Shown here: piece after piece, positions 1-6,403 of the stretch
How positions within the stretch are numbered: the first letter of the stretch is position 1
Layout: the number at the start of each line of letters is the position of its first letter
DNA from: JAXHUK01 sp034189725
GTDB taxonomy: Bacteria; Chloroflexota; Dehalococcoidia; SZUA-161
Length of the DNA: 11,156 bases
Direction: 5' to 3'
NCBI GenBank assembly: GCA_034189725.1
Contig: JAXHUK010000002.1
Coordinates: forward strand, 1-11,156
Program-made: the position numbers and the translations under genes
Notes under the pieces: model-generated
Told to the model about the DNA's origin: nothing
The model's input: the letters and a program-made list of their open reading frames with translations, nothing else
Databases searched by the model: none

Positions 1-3
1 CAT

Positions 4-39
4 GGGCAGGCTGCCCGACGTCGGGCAGCCTGCCCTTTT
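4..39 (+). terminator. Strong hairpin terminator at window edge
   Basis: Positions 4-35 are a perfect 32-nt self-complementary GC-rich sequence with arms 4-19 and 20-35. It is followed on the plus strand by TTTTC and more T-rich bases, the form of a Rho-independent terminator for a plus-strand gene lying left of the window. It also lies 22 nt past the stop of the minus-strand HIT gene, so it may stop that operon too. The T-tract needed in the minus direction would fall outside the window and cannot be seen. Confidence 0.75.
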
Positions 40-56
40 CTTATTGGAACGAGATT

Positions 57-395
57 CTATCCCAAACTTATCAGTTTGTGACCACCAAGGAGGTGGAAAT
101 GCAGATGGGGAACCTCTTGTCCAGAGTCGGGGCCGGAGTTAACTACCATTCGGTAGCCACTTTGCGAAATCCCTTCGCTCTTCGCTAACTCGCTTACCAC
201 CTGAACGAGGTGTCCCATGAGTCTCTCATGATCAGCGCTGATCTCAGAAAGCGATGGAATATGCGCCTTCGGCATTATGAGGATGTGTGTTGGTGCTTTG
301 GGATTGATATCGCGGATGGCCACAACATCCTCGTCCTGATACAAGAATTCGCTTTCAATCTCACCGCTTATAATACGACAAAAAAGGCAACTCAC
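57..395 (-). CDS. HIT (histidine triad) family protein
   Basis: A 112-aa HIT-superfamily nucleotide-binding protein. In this family the triad histidines catalyse hydrolysis or transfer at a nucleotide alpha-phosphate, often of AMP-lysine or AMP-amide type substrates; the substrate here is unknown. The triad is HLHFHLL at residues 97-103 (H97, H99, H101). An N-terminal CLFC pair (C3, C6) matches the zinc-binding cysteines of Hint-type members, and NPKAPTHILIMPKAHI (31-46) is the usual core. Length is normal for the family. The GTG start at 395 is chosen because AAGGAGG sits 8 nt upstream; a longer frame from GTG 419 would bury that SD inside the gene. It is the last gene of the acyl-CoA dehydrogenase operon, 74 nt after the previous stop. 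The C-terminus (HKLISLG) is shorter and less typical than the Trp-containing tail of PKCI/HinT, so the exact subfamily is open. Confidence 0.93.
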   Translation of the reverse strand: MSCLFCRIISGEIESEFLYQDEDVVAIRDINPKAPTHILIMPKAHIPSLSEISADHERLMGHLVQVVSELAKSEGISQSGYRMVVNSGPDSGQEVPHLHFHLLGGHKLISLG

Positions 396-403
396 ATTCT
401 CCT

Positions 404-410
404 CCTCCTT
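404..410 (-). promoter_or_regulatory. Ribosome binding site fixing the HIT start
   Basis: Read on the minus strand this is AAGGAGG, followed by 8 nt and then GTG at 395. It is a near-ideal SD and decides in favour of the shorter protein beginning VSCLFC. Confidence 0.8.
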
Positions 411-435
411 GCGGAACACATAACCTCATCCCCCG

Positions 436-451
436 GGGGGCAATAGCCCCC
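436..451. other. Intercistronic GC hairpin
   Basis: GGGGGC, loop AATA, GCCCCC forms a 6-bp all-GC stem between acyl-CoA dehydrogenase B and the HIT gene. No T-run follows on the minus strand, so it is not a clear terminator; it could stabilise or partly process the operon mRNA. The adjacent CCCC/GGGG run at 431-440 could compete with this fold. Confidence 0.4.
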
Positions 452-469
452 TTCATGCTATCCTAAAGT

Positions 470-1606
470 TTAGAGACCTACCTTACGAGCAACTAACTCT
501 CGGTGATAATCAACATCACCAAATGCGAGGTCTGATGTCAACGCCCTTCTGTAATAGAGCCCGATATCATGGTCTCTGGTAGTACCGATTGCGCCATGGA
601 TTTGCACTCCTCTTTCGGTGACAAATCTATACGCCTGGCCCAAGTATGCCTTGAGCATGGACACCTTTGTGGCGGCCTCAGGAAGTCCTTCCCCGACCAT
701 CCAGGCAGTCTCATAGAGATAGTTCTTGCTGGTATCCACGCTTATCCACATATTTGCTAAGTAGTGCTGGATCACCTGGTTTGCGCCGATGGGTTTTTCA
801 TAGGCTATCCTATCCTTAGCATAGACATTGCTCATATCCAAAGCCGCCTCAGCACCGCCAGTCATCTCAGCGCATTTAGCCGTAGTAGCCTGCTCCAGAG
901 TCCTGGCTACAACAGGCCATCCTTCGTCCACTGCTCCAAGAACGTTCTTCTTGGGGACGCTGACATTCTCGAAGACAACTTCGCATAGCTTATCAAGACC
1001 CGTCGTCGGCATCACCTCACATTTAATCCCAGGGCTCTTGGCATCCACCAGGAACAGGGTGATCCCTTCCTCAGGGGAGGACCCACTGCGGGTTCTGGCG
1101 GCACATATCAGGTAATCAGCAATATGGGCATTCTCCACAAAGAGCTTGGTACCGTTAATAACGAAGTTATCTCCCTGGGCCACTGCCTTCGCTTCAACAC
1201 CCATAGCATCATACGTGGCACTGGGCTCAACAAGGGCCATAGTGAGTATCATCTCCCCGCTAGCTACTTTAGGGAGGAACTCTTTTTTCTGCTCCTCGGT
1301 ACCTGCAGTAAGAATAGGTAAGCTCCCCAGAACGACAGTGCAGAAGAAGGGGCCAGGCATGATATTTCGTCCCATCTCCTGTATGAGAACAATCAGGTCC
1401 ATGTACTCCATCCCCATGCCATCGTATTCTTCGGGGATCATCAATCCTATCCACCCCAATTCTGCCACTTTCCTCCATAATTCCGGCGAGTGCCCCTTCT
1501 CATCCTCCTCCAATTCCCTGACAAGCGACTTGGGATATTCCTTGGTCAAGAAGTCCCGTGCCGATGATTTAAGCATTTCTTGCTCTTCGGTGAAATCAAG
1601 ATTCAC
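470..1606 (-). CDS. Acyl-CoA dehydrogenase-like protein, probable non-catalytic subunit (subunit B)
   Basis: A 378-aa protein of the acyl-CoA dehydrogenase (ACAD) fold. This family removes hydrogens from the alpha and beta carbons of acyl-CoA using FAD and passes electrons to ETF. Visible are the N-terminal helical start (NLDFTEEQE), the mid-domain flavin-site segment TMALVEPSATYD (122-133) and the C-terminal QIHGAIGTTRDHDIGLYYRRA (335-355), which resembles the bacterial FadE/CaiA branch. Two things are odd. The usual C-terminal YEGT glutamate aligns with F362 (SDLAFGDVDYHRE), and the alternative helix-G base position aligns with A240. By eye, neither known catalytic base is present, as in the partner subunits of heteromeric ACADs of steroid side-chain breakdown. 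The GTG start at 1606 is preferred because AGGAG lies 7 nt upstream; an earlier GTG at 1621 would include that SD. It follows subunit A after 27 nt, so co-translation of a complex is likely. The substrate cannot be told. Confidence 0.9.
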   Translation of the reverse strand: MNLDFTEEQEMLKSSARDFLTKEYPKSLVRELEEDEKGHSPELWRKVAELGWIGLMIPEEYDGMGMEYMDLIVLIQEMGRNIMPGPFFCTVVLGSLPILTAGTEEQKKEFLPKVASGEMILTMALVEPSATYDAMGVEAKAVAQGDNFVINGTKLFVENAHIADYLICAARTRSGSSPEEGITLFLVDAKSPGIKCEVMPTTGLDKLCEVVFENVSVPKKNVLGAVDEGWPVVARTLEQATTAKCAEMTGGAEAALDMSNVYAKDRIAYEKPIGANQVIQHYLANMWISVDTSKNYLYETAWMVGEGLPEAATKVSMLKAYLGQAYRFVTERGVQIHGAIGTTRDHDIGLYYRRALTSDLAFGDVDYHRELVARKVGL

Positions 1607-1613
1607 TGTTCCA

Positions 1614-1618
1614 CTCCT
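1614..1618 (-). promoter_or_regulatory. Ribosome binding site fixing the subunit B start
   Basis: Minus-strand AGGAG, 7 nt before GTG at 1606. It makes the protein begin NLDFTEEQ, the common ACAD N-terminus, rather than five residues earlier. Confidence 0.65.
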
Positions 1619-1633
1619 CACATGATAGTTAAT

Positions 1634-2830
1634 CTAGGTTCTGGGCAATCCCAGGCTCACCCAGGCAACGAGGTTTCTCTGAATCTCCGAGGAACCACCA
1701 GCTAGGTTCGCCCCTGAAGTAAGCTGGTACGCATCCTCATACTTGCCCGAGAGGAGCGCCCATTTTGAGTCTGCTTTCACTTGTCCGTACATGCCCAACA
1801 ACTGGCAGCCAGTATAGGTAATACGCTGTCCCATTTCACTACCAAATACTTTTGCTGCTGAGGCAGCACCGGCAGCTTCAGGGCCCAATCCGGCTGTTTC
1901 CTGCATCCACGCTATCCTGTAGGATAATGCGCGCCCCACCTCGCATTCTATCGCGAGTTGCGCCAATCTGCTTCGAACAAGTGGATTATCCGCCAGAGTT
2001 TTACCGTTCCACTTCGTCTCTTTACAGAATTTCACCAATTCCTCTACATCTCGTCTGCCCGCAGACATTATCCCAACACTCGTCCTCTCGAAATTCATCG
2101 TCGCCCTGGTCACAGCCCACCCCTGATCTTCCTCACCGACAAGATTCTTTGCCGGGACACGGACATCATCGAAGAATACCTCATTGAACAGATAAGAGCC
2201 CTGCATACTATAAATAGGGCGTTTCGTAATCCCCGGAGTGTTCAGGTCCAGCAGGAAGAAAGAGATTCCCCTGCTCCTTCTCAAATCCGGATTGGTTCTC
2301 GCAAGTAGAAATATCCAATCGGCGTGGTGACAGTTACTAGTCCATATTTTTTGACCATTTATAACATATTCGTCCCCATCTCTCTTGGCATGAGTGGTAA
2401 GCGAAGCCAGGTCGGAGCCGGCATTGGGCTCGCTCCATCCCTGGCACCAGAACCTCTCAGCCCGGGCAACAGGGGGCAGGTGCTCCTTCTTCTGATCCTC
2501 ATTACCTACAGCAAGGAGCGTTGGCCCCACCATCCCCACACCGAATATATCGATTCCCGGTGCCCCATAGTATCCCATAACTTCGCTGAGAATGAGCTGT
2601 TCAGCTACTGGAGCATCCGATCCTCCATATTCCTTAGGCCAGGGCCTGACTAACCAGCCTTTCTTGGCCATCTTCCCTGCCATCTCTTTGTGGAAGAGCC
2701 ATCCCTCTTCCGAAGACATCCCCTCCATGCCACCGACATAACCTGGTGGCGCATTCTTCATCTCCTCACGGAAAAAATCATCGAACTCTTTCCTCAGCGC
2801 CTCTTGTTCTGGCGTGAATCTAAAATCCAT
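1634..2830 (-). CDS. Acyl-CoA dehydrogenase, probable catalytic subunit (subunit A)
   Basis: A 398-aa acyl-CoA dehydrogenase of full length. The N-terminal MDFRFTPEQEALR is typical. The flavin/substrate motif is CQGWSEPNAGSDLAS (129-143), the middle beta-domain has INGQKIWTSNCHHADW (157-172), and the C-terminus ends LAGGSSEIQRNLVAWVSLGLPR. The canonical C-terminal glutamate of medium-chain ACAD is replaced by Gly378. NFERTS in helix G supplies E248, which aligns by eye with the base of isovaleryl-CoA and long-chain ACADs, so this subunit is likely catalytic. The ATG start is preceded by AAGGGGG at a good distance. It is the first gene of a minus-strand operon (promoter at 3014-2986, leader about 150 nt), followed by subunit B and a HIT protein. 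The two subunits are divergent in sequence, unlike a recent duplication. Known two-gene ACADs act on bulky CoA thioesters such as steroid side chains; whether this one does is inference. Confidence 0.93.
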   Translation of the reverse strand: MDFRFTPEQEALRKEFDDFFREEMKNAPPGYVGGMEGMSSEEGWLFHKEMAGKMAKKGWLVRPWPKEYGGSDAPVAEQLILSEVMGYYGAPGIDIFGVGMVGPTLLAVGNEDQKKEHLPPVARAERFWCQGWSEPNAGSDLASLTTHAKRDGDEYVINGQKIWTSNCHHADWIFLLARTNPDLRRSRGISFFLLDLNTPGITKRPIYSMQGSYLFNEVFFDDVRVPAKNLVGEEDQGWAVTRATMNFERTSVGIMSAGRRDVEELVKFCKETKWNGKTLADNPLVRSRLAQLAIECEVGRALSYRIAWMQETAGLGPEAAGAASAAKVFGSEMGQRITYTGCQLLGMYGQVKADSKWALLSGKYEDAYQLTSGANLAGGSSEIQRNLVAWVSLGLPRT

Positions 2831-2957
2831 TCTTAACCCCCTTCTTTTTCAAGCTAGCTAACGATATGTGTCTGAGTATGAATCGATTGCCCACCTCCTT
2901 CTCTACTTTCGTTACTCACGACCAGGTACTTCTACCTCAGAGATTAAATATACATAA

Positions 2958-2971
2958 ATGAAGGCCTTCAT
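2958..2971. promoter_or_regulatory. Perfect 14-bp palindrome, candidate operator of the acyl-CoA dehydrogenase operon
   Basis: ATGAAGGCCTTCAT is fully self-complementary and lies about 15 nt downstream of the -10 box of the minus-strand promoter, roughly +9 to +22 of the predicted transcript. That is a classic place for a repressor site. No regulator gene is in the window. On the minus strand it also begins a small reading frame. Confidence 0.5.
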
Positions 2972-2985
2972 AGGTTTTGCCCCTC

Positions 2986-3014
2986 ATTGTAGTTTTTCGA
3001 AATCATAAAGTCAA
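2986..3014 (-). promoter_or_regulatory. Promoter of the acyl-CoA dehydrogenase/HIT operon
   Basis: On the minus strand the -35 is TTGACT (3014-3009), then 17 nt, then the -10 TACAAT (2991-2986). This is near-consensus for a housekeeping sigma factor. The predicted start is near 2979, giving a leader of about 150 nt. The leader also holds an SD-like GGAGGTG near 2894-2900 with no usable start codon after it. Confidence 0.7.
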
Positions 3015-3042
3015 CAGATGTGCTGCAAAAAACCCCAGGGGA

Positions 3043-3071
3043 TTGACGATAGCTTCAAGAGAGACTAGAAT
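3043..3071 (+). promoter_or_regulatory. Promoter of the MoeB/ThiF-type gene
   Basis: TTGACG (3043-3048), 17-nt spacer, TAGAAT (3066-3071). The predicted start is near 3078, giving a leader of about 23 nt with the SD in it. It is divergent from the acyl-CoA dehydrogenase promoter, the two -35 boxes lying about 28 nt apart. It excludes a start at TTG 3080. Confidence 0.7.
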
Positions 3072-3087
3072 GCCTCGTATTGATAGA

Positions 3088-3093
3088 AGGAGG
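3088..3093 (+). promoter_or_regulatory. Ribosome binding site fixing the MoeB/ThiF-type start
   Basis: AGGAGG, 7 nt before ATG at 3101. It selects the 243-aa product over a seven-residue longer frame from TTG 3080. Confidence 0.8.
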
Positions 3094-3100
3094 AGCCGGT

Positions 3101-3832
3101 ATGCTTACCAAAGCTGAGCTTGAACGATACCAAAGACAGATACTTATTGAAGGATTCGACGAGGCGGGACAGGAAAAGCTCAAGCAAGCTAAGGTTATGA
3201 TCGCAGGCGTGGGAGGACTGGGAAGCCCCATTGCTATCTATCTCACAGTGGCTGGAGTGGGACACATACGCATAGTGGACAATGACGTAGTGGAGCCTAG
3301 CAACCTCAACAGGCAAATATTGCACTGGGATAACGACATCAGCAAGGCGAAGGTACAGTCTGCCAGAGAAAAGCTTTCGCAGTTGAACCCCAATATAACG
3401 GTGGAGGCGCTACAGGAAACCATAGCGGAGGATAACGTTCTGGAGCTCGTGGGTGATTGCCACCTGATAGTAGACGCTATGGACAACTTCCCCGCAAGAT
3501 ACCTGCTCAATAAGGCAGCTTTGACAAAGAGGATACCCTTTTTTTACGGTGGCATCAATGGTTTGTATGGCATGGCAACTACACTTATTCCGGGAGAGAC
3601 AGGCTGTCTGCGATGTATTGTAAACGAGGCACCACCGCCTATGGTCATTCCTGTCATTGGAGTCACCCCGGGAATAATTGGCTGTATTCAGGCAACAGAG
3701 GTCATAAAATACATCGTCGGTAACGGAAAACTTTTAAAAAACCGCCTCTTGCTTGTCGATGGCCTGGAGATGACGTTTCAAGAGGTAGAGTGTGGTATAG
3801 ACCCCAAGTGCCCGGATTGCGGTTGCTTGTAG
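3101..3832 (+). CDS. E1-like adenylyltransferase of the MoeB/ThiF/HesA family
   Basis: A 243-aa ATP-dependent enzyme that adenylates the C-terminal GlyGly of a MoaD- or ThiS-type sulfur carrier, serving pterin-cofactor or thiazole synthesis. The nucleotide-binding loop is GVGGLGS (36-42), with D60 closing the next strand, NLNRQ (68-72, R71 the conserved arginine) and DAMDN (125-129). The zinc pairs are C169/C172 (GCLRC) and C237/C240 (CPDC), with one extra cysteine at C242. Length matches MoeB/ThiF without a rhodanese domain. The conserved ThiF cysteine region aligns with PVIGVTPGIIG and shows no cysteine there, so it more likely only adenylates, as MoeB does. It converges with a MoaD/ThiS gene across a shared terminator, which supports those two as partners. 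MoeB versus ThiF cannot be settled by eye, so no symbol is given. Confidence 0.92.
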   Translation: MLTKAELERYQRQILIEGFDEAGQEKLKQAKVMIAGVGGLGSPIAIYLTVAGVGHIRIVDNDVVEPSNLNRQILHWDNDISKAKVQSAREKLSQLNPNITVEALQETIAEDNVLELVGDCHLIVDAMDNFPARYLLNKAALTKRIPFFYGGINGLYGMATTLIPGETGCLRCIVNEAPPPMVIPVIGVTPGIIGCIQATEVIKYIVGNGKLLKNRLLLVDGLEMTFQEVECGIDPKCPDCGCL

Positions 3833-3890
3833 GGGCAAGTTACAAACAACGATGTATTACACACATGGAGATGAATTCAGCACCTGAGTA

Positions 3891-3928
3891 AAAGAGGCGA
3901 AAGGGAACGTGTTCCCTTTCGCCTCTTT
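3891..3928. terminator. Bidirectional Rho-independent terminator between the E1-like and MoaD/ThiS genes
   Basis: Perfect 18-nt arms (3891-3908 and 3911-3928) around a GT centre. The outer pairs are AAA/TTT, so a U-rich end is formed in both directions. It lies 58 nt after the plus-strand E1-like gene and 16 nt after the minus-strand MoaD/ThiS gene, ending both convergent transcripts. Confidence 0.88.
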
Positions 3929-3944
3929 ATTCTCTATCGTAATC

Positions 3945-4178
3945 TCAGCCCCCAGACACAACAAGCCCCAGAACTACACCGTCACCGTCACTCAATACGG
4001 TGTCCTTGCGTACCTGTTTGCCGTTCACCATCACAAAGACCTTTCTGGAATCTTCGTCAGTAAACTCTTCCAAGATGACATCAAGAGCTGTTATCCCATC
4101 CCGGTAGGTGATATCGAAATTGCTCCGTTTCGTCTTCGATCTACTTATGATGGGGGCCAACACTTTGACCGAGATCAT
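3945..4178 (-). CDS. MoaD/ThiS family sulfur-carrier protein
   Basis: A 77-aa beta-grasp protein. The family carries sulfur as a C-terminal thiocarboxylate for molybdopterin/tungstopterin or thiazole synthesis. It has the segment VNGK (51-54), then DGDGVVLGLVVSGG (64-77) with the exact C-terminal GlyGly needed for adenylation and thiocarboxylation. The ATG start has AGGAG 6 nt upstream, overlapping the end of the AOR gene, and only 13 nt separate the two genes. It is therefore the second gene of the AOR transcript. AOR genes are often accompanied by such a protein, which fits supply of the dithiolene sulfur of the pterin cofactor. A ThiS role is possible, but no thiamine gene is nearby. Confidence 0.9.
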   Translation of the reverse strand: MISVKVLAPIISRSKTKRSNFDITYRDGITALDVILEEFTDEDSRKVFVMVNGKQVRKDTVLSDGDGVVLGLVVSGG

Positions 4179-4191
4179 CCATTGCTCCTAT

Positions 4192-6066
4192 CTATGGCCA
4201 GAGGTCTTTAGCAACATCGTCCATGCCCAGAGAAACGAGCTTATCTTTACTGGGTTTACCTGTCTCCAAGTCCCAATCCATAAACTCACACAGTTCTTTG
4301 GACAGGTTATCGACATCAATGGTCACACCAGCTAGAGGTCCTTCCTTCAGTGGTGGTACTCCTTTAATTCGTGCCGGCAACTTATAATCTTCGGGCTTAA
4401 TACCCTCACGCACATTAAACGCCCGACGTATATTCGCTATCCTCTCACCAACAACCAAAGAATCAGGCATGGAGAACTCCCAACCTGTAACCGCAGCAAG
4501 GAAGTTAGGGACAGCATCCATCGGCGTGACATACGAACCAAAGAGACAGCAACCTGCTGCACTCATGGTATGTGATGAATTTGCCATCATTCCATGCACC
4601 ATCGCCTTGCCCGTATATGCATACTGCTCCAGTGGAGGTAGCCCTTCAAGCTCTAATCCCGCAGCAGGCATCATCTCACCGAAGCCAAATCCTCCCTGGG
4701 TATGACGAGCAGGTGTTGCGTCTGTCTCATACGTTGTACCAAAGCTTGGGGCTAATCTGGGATCATGCATTGGTATTTCCTCACCACCAACATGCATGGC
4801 ATACTTCTCTGATCCTTTGCCAATCTTCTCCGCCGCTACCTTCACGCCATCGGCAAGAACCGCTCCAAAGCCTTCCCTCTTCGCTATTTTCTCAGTGAGC
4901 GCTATGATCGCGTCATGGTTACCCCAGGTAAGCTCTAGTCCATCAGCATCAGCTTTGGTGATAATGCCATTCTCATAACACTCCATGGCAAAAGCAACAG
5001 CAGTGCCCGCGGAAATGCTGTCAATACCATATATATTGCAAATGTCATTAGCCAGGAGCAATACATCGAGATCATCGTTGAGCACCATGCTCCCAAAAGC
5101 TGCTATGGTCTCGTACTCTGGTTTGTGCGATCCGGCTGGAATCTTGAACTTGTTCCCACCAGCCTTCATATGCCCGCCACAGCCCACAGGGCAACGATAG
5201 CAGGCATACTTCCTCTCCTGACGGTTTATCATCTGATCATCGCTTATGTTAGCTGCATTGGGGAAATCGATATTGCCGGCGGCACCGGCCCAGTTCTTAA
5301 TTGGTGAGTCACCCATTGCTGCTGATTGCGCTGCCAGGCCACAGGTGCCATAGTTCTTCATCATGTCAGCGAAGTGGCCTTCCATTGCCTTCGTGTACTC
5401 TTTCCTCAACTCACTTACCTTCTCCTTATTGGCAACAGGCACTTCCATATTCCCAAGGACTGCCACTGCTTTCAGTTTCTTAGAACCCATTACAGCACCC
5501 AATCCCGATCGAGCTGCAATTCTACCCTTGTTATTCACTACACCTGCGATAAGATTGAGCTTCTCCCCAGATGGCCCTATGCAAGCGATCTCAGCCTTCT
5601 TACCCAGTTCGGCACGAAGAGCGTCCTCTGTTTGCACAGCATCTTTACCCCAGAGATTAGATGCGTCTCGGAGTTCAGGTTTTCCATTATCTATGAAAAG
5701 GTATACAGGCTTTTCCGATATACCTTTAAAGAATACGGCATCATACCCTGCGAACTTCAAATTGGGGCCGAAGAAACCGCCCGAGTTCGCGTCTCCCCAC
5801 CCACCAGTACGTGGGGACTTCCCAACCACCATGTACCGGCTGCCAATAAGCGCTCCAGTACCGGTTAGCGGTCCCGTAACAAAACCAAAGATATTGTCAG
5901 GACCTAAAGCATCGACACCAGGTTTTTGCCTGTCATATATAAGCTTCGCCGCTAAACCATAACCACCGATATAATCGCGGCACATCTTCTCATCAAGAGG
6001 CTCATCCTCCATCTTTCCTGTAGAAAGATCAACCCATAGCATCTTGCCCATATATCCGCCAGCCAT
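4192..6066 (-). CDS. Aldehyde:ferredoxin oxidoreductase family protein (tungsten/molybdenum)
   Basis: A 624-aa AOR-family enzyme. Members oxidise aldehydes to acids, or reduce acids, with ferredoxin, using a bis-pterin W or Mo centre and one [4Fe-4S] cluster. The N-terminal domain has LWVDLSTGK, GGYGLAAKL, then SRYMVVGKSPRTGGWGDAN (76-94) for pterin contact, and RSGLGAVMGSKKLKA (186-200). The cluster ligands are C289, C292 and C296 (CYRCPVGC), with the fourth at C506 or C507 (AAGCCLF). Length is normal for the family and no signal peptide is seen, so it is cytoplasmic. The ATG has a purine-rich SD (AAGGGGGA) upstream and a leader of about 170 nt from a promoter at 6272-6244. The natural substrate is unknown; no ferredoxin or partner oxidoreductase subunit is in the window. 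It could belong to a less-studied AOR subfamily rather than classical AOR. Confidence 0.95.
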   Translation of the reverse strand: MAGGYMGKMLWVDLSTGKMEDEPLDEKMCRDYIGGYGLAAKLIYDRQKPGVDALGPDNIFGFVTGPLTGTGALIGSRYMVVGKSPRTGGWGDANSGGFFGPNLKFAGYDAVFFKGISEKPVYLFIDNGKPELRDASNLWGKDAVQTEDALRAELGKKAEIACIGPSGEKLNLIAGVVNNKGRIAARSGLGAVMGSKKLKAVAVLGNMEVPVANKEKVSELRKEYTKAMEGHFADMMKNYGTCGLAAQSAAMGDSPIKNWAGAAGNIDFPNAANISDDQMINRQERKYACYRCPVGCGGHMKAGGNKFKIPAGSHKPEYETIAAFGSMVLNDDLDVLLLANDICNIYGIDSISAGTAVAFAMECYENGIITKADADGLELTWGNHDAIIALTEKIAKREGFGAVLADGVKVAAEKIGKGSEKYAMHVGGEEIPMHDPRLAPSFGTTYETDATPARHTQGGFGFGEMMPAAGLELEGLPPLEQYAYTGKAMVHGMMANSSHTMSAAGCCLFGSYVTPMDAVPNFLAAVTGWEFSMPDSLVVGERIANIRRAFNVREGIKPEDYKLPARIKGVPPLKEGPLAGVTIDVDNLSKELCEFMDWDLETGKPSKDKLVSLGMDDVAKDLWP

Positions 6067-6243
6067 TTATACTTCCCCCTTAATATAATAATAATGTAAT
6101 TTTTTAGCCAACCCAACTAGGCGAACCTAAGGCCAGTCCACCATTCCACTCCCCCTCATTGTGTAACATAATTGAGACCTATAAAACCTCCTTCTTTCTT
6201 ACTGAGATACCCCCCACAAAAAACTACCATTTCCCCACCTCAA

Positions 6244-6272
6244 AAAATAACAGCCTCTCCTGGTTTTGTCAA
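6244..6272 (-). promoter_or_regulatory. Candidate promoter of the AOR-MoaD operon
   Basis: Minus-strand TTGACA (6272-6267), 17 nt, TATTTT (6249-6244). The -35 is perfect and the -10 is weaker. The start would be near 6237, giving a leader of about 170 nt. Within it, AAGGAGGT (6193-6186) looks like an SD but has no ATG, GTG or TTG at proper spacing. The remaining leader is AT-rich near the gene, with a short UAGG-UUCG-CCUA hairpin near 6118-6129. I could not match it to a molybdenum or tungsten cofactor riboswitch. Confidence 0.5.
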
Positions 6273-6293
6273 GTCGCATCGTACAGGGATATG

Positions 6294-6322
6294 TTGACTT
6301 CGGGCATTCGACTCCTTATAAT
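6294..6322 (+). promoter_or_regulatory. Promoter of the TIGR04076-like gene
   Basis: TTGACT (6294-6299), 17 nt, TATAAT (6317-6322): a near-consensus housekeeping promoter. The start is predicted near 6329, about 75 nt before the GTG. Its -35 is 21 nt from that of the divergent AOR promoter, so one regulator could govern both. Confidence 0.75.
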
Positions 6323-6323
6323 G

Positions 6324-6339
6324 CTGTCTTATCTGACAG
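6324..6339. promoter_or_regulatory. Small inverted repeat at the transcription start
   Basis: CTGTC, six bases, GACAG spans the predicted start of the TIGR04076-like transcript. It could be an operator half-site pair, or chance: the arms are only 5 bp. Confidence 0.25.
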
Positions 6340-6390
6340 GAATACCATAGTACCTACAGGCAATAATCAAGCTCATAGTTTTATAGTAAC

Positions 6391-6398
6391 AAGGAGGT
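6391..6398 (+). promoter_or_regulatory. Ribosome binding site fixing the TIGR04076-like start
   Basis: AAGGAGGT lies just before GTG at 6404, with 6 nt after its AGGAGG core. Together with the promoter at 6294-6322 it rules out the longer frame beginning at 6266. Confidence 0.8.
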
Positions 6399-6403
6399 GC
6401 ATC

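Noticed and set aside
99..188. Plus-strand 29-codon frame with an excellent SD (AAGGAGG, then ATG at 99)
   Set aside because: It is exactly antisense to the conserved histidine-triad end of the HIT gene; the SD-like bases are the complement of codons for the H-L-L region. No independent support.
3101..4178. Bacterial ubiquitin-like conjugation or antiphage system built on the E1-like and beta-grasp proteins
   Set aside because: There is no E2-like or JAB peptidase gene, the E1 is a short MoeB/ThiF type, and the adjacent AOR gives a simpler pterin-cofactor explanation.
6266..6403. 46-residue N-terminal extension of the TIGR04076-like protein
   Set aside because: It runs through a TTGACT-17-TATAAT promoter and a perfect SD, and has no family resemblance. 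The GTG at 6404 is the start.
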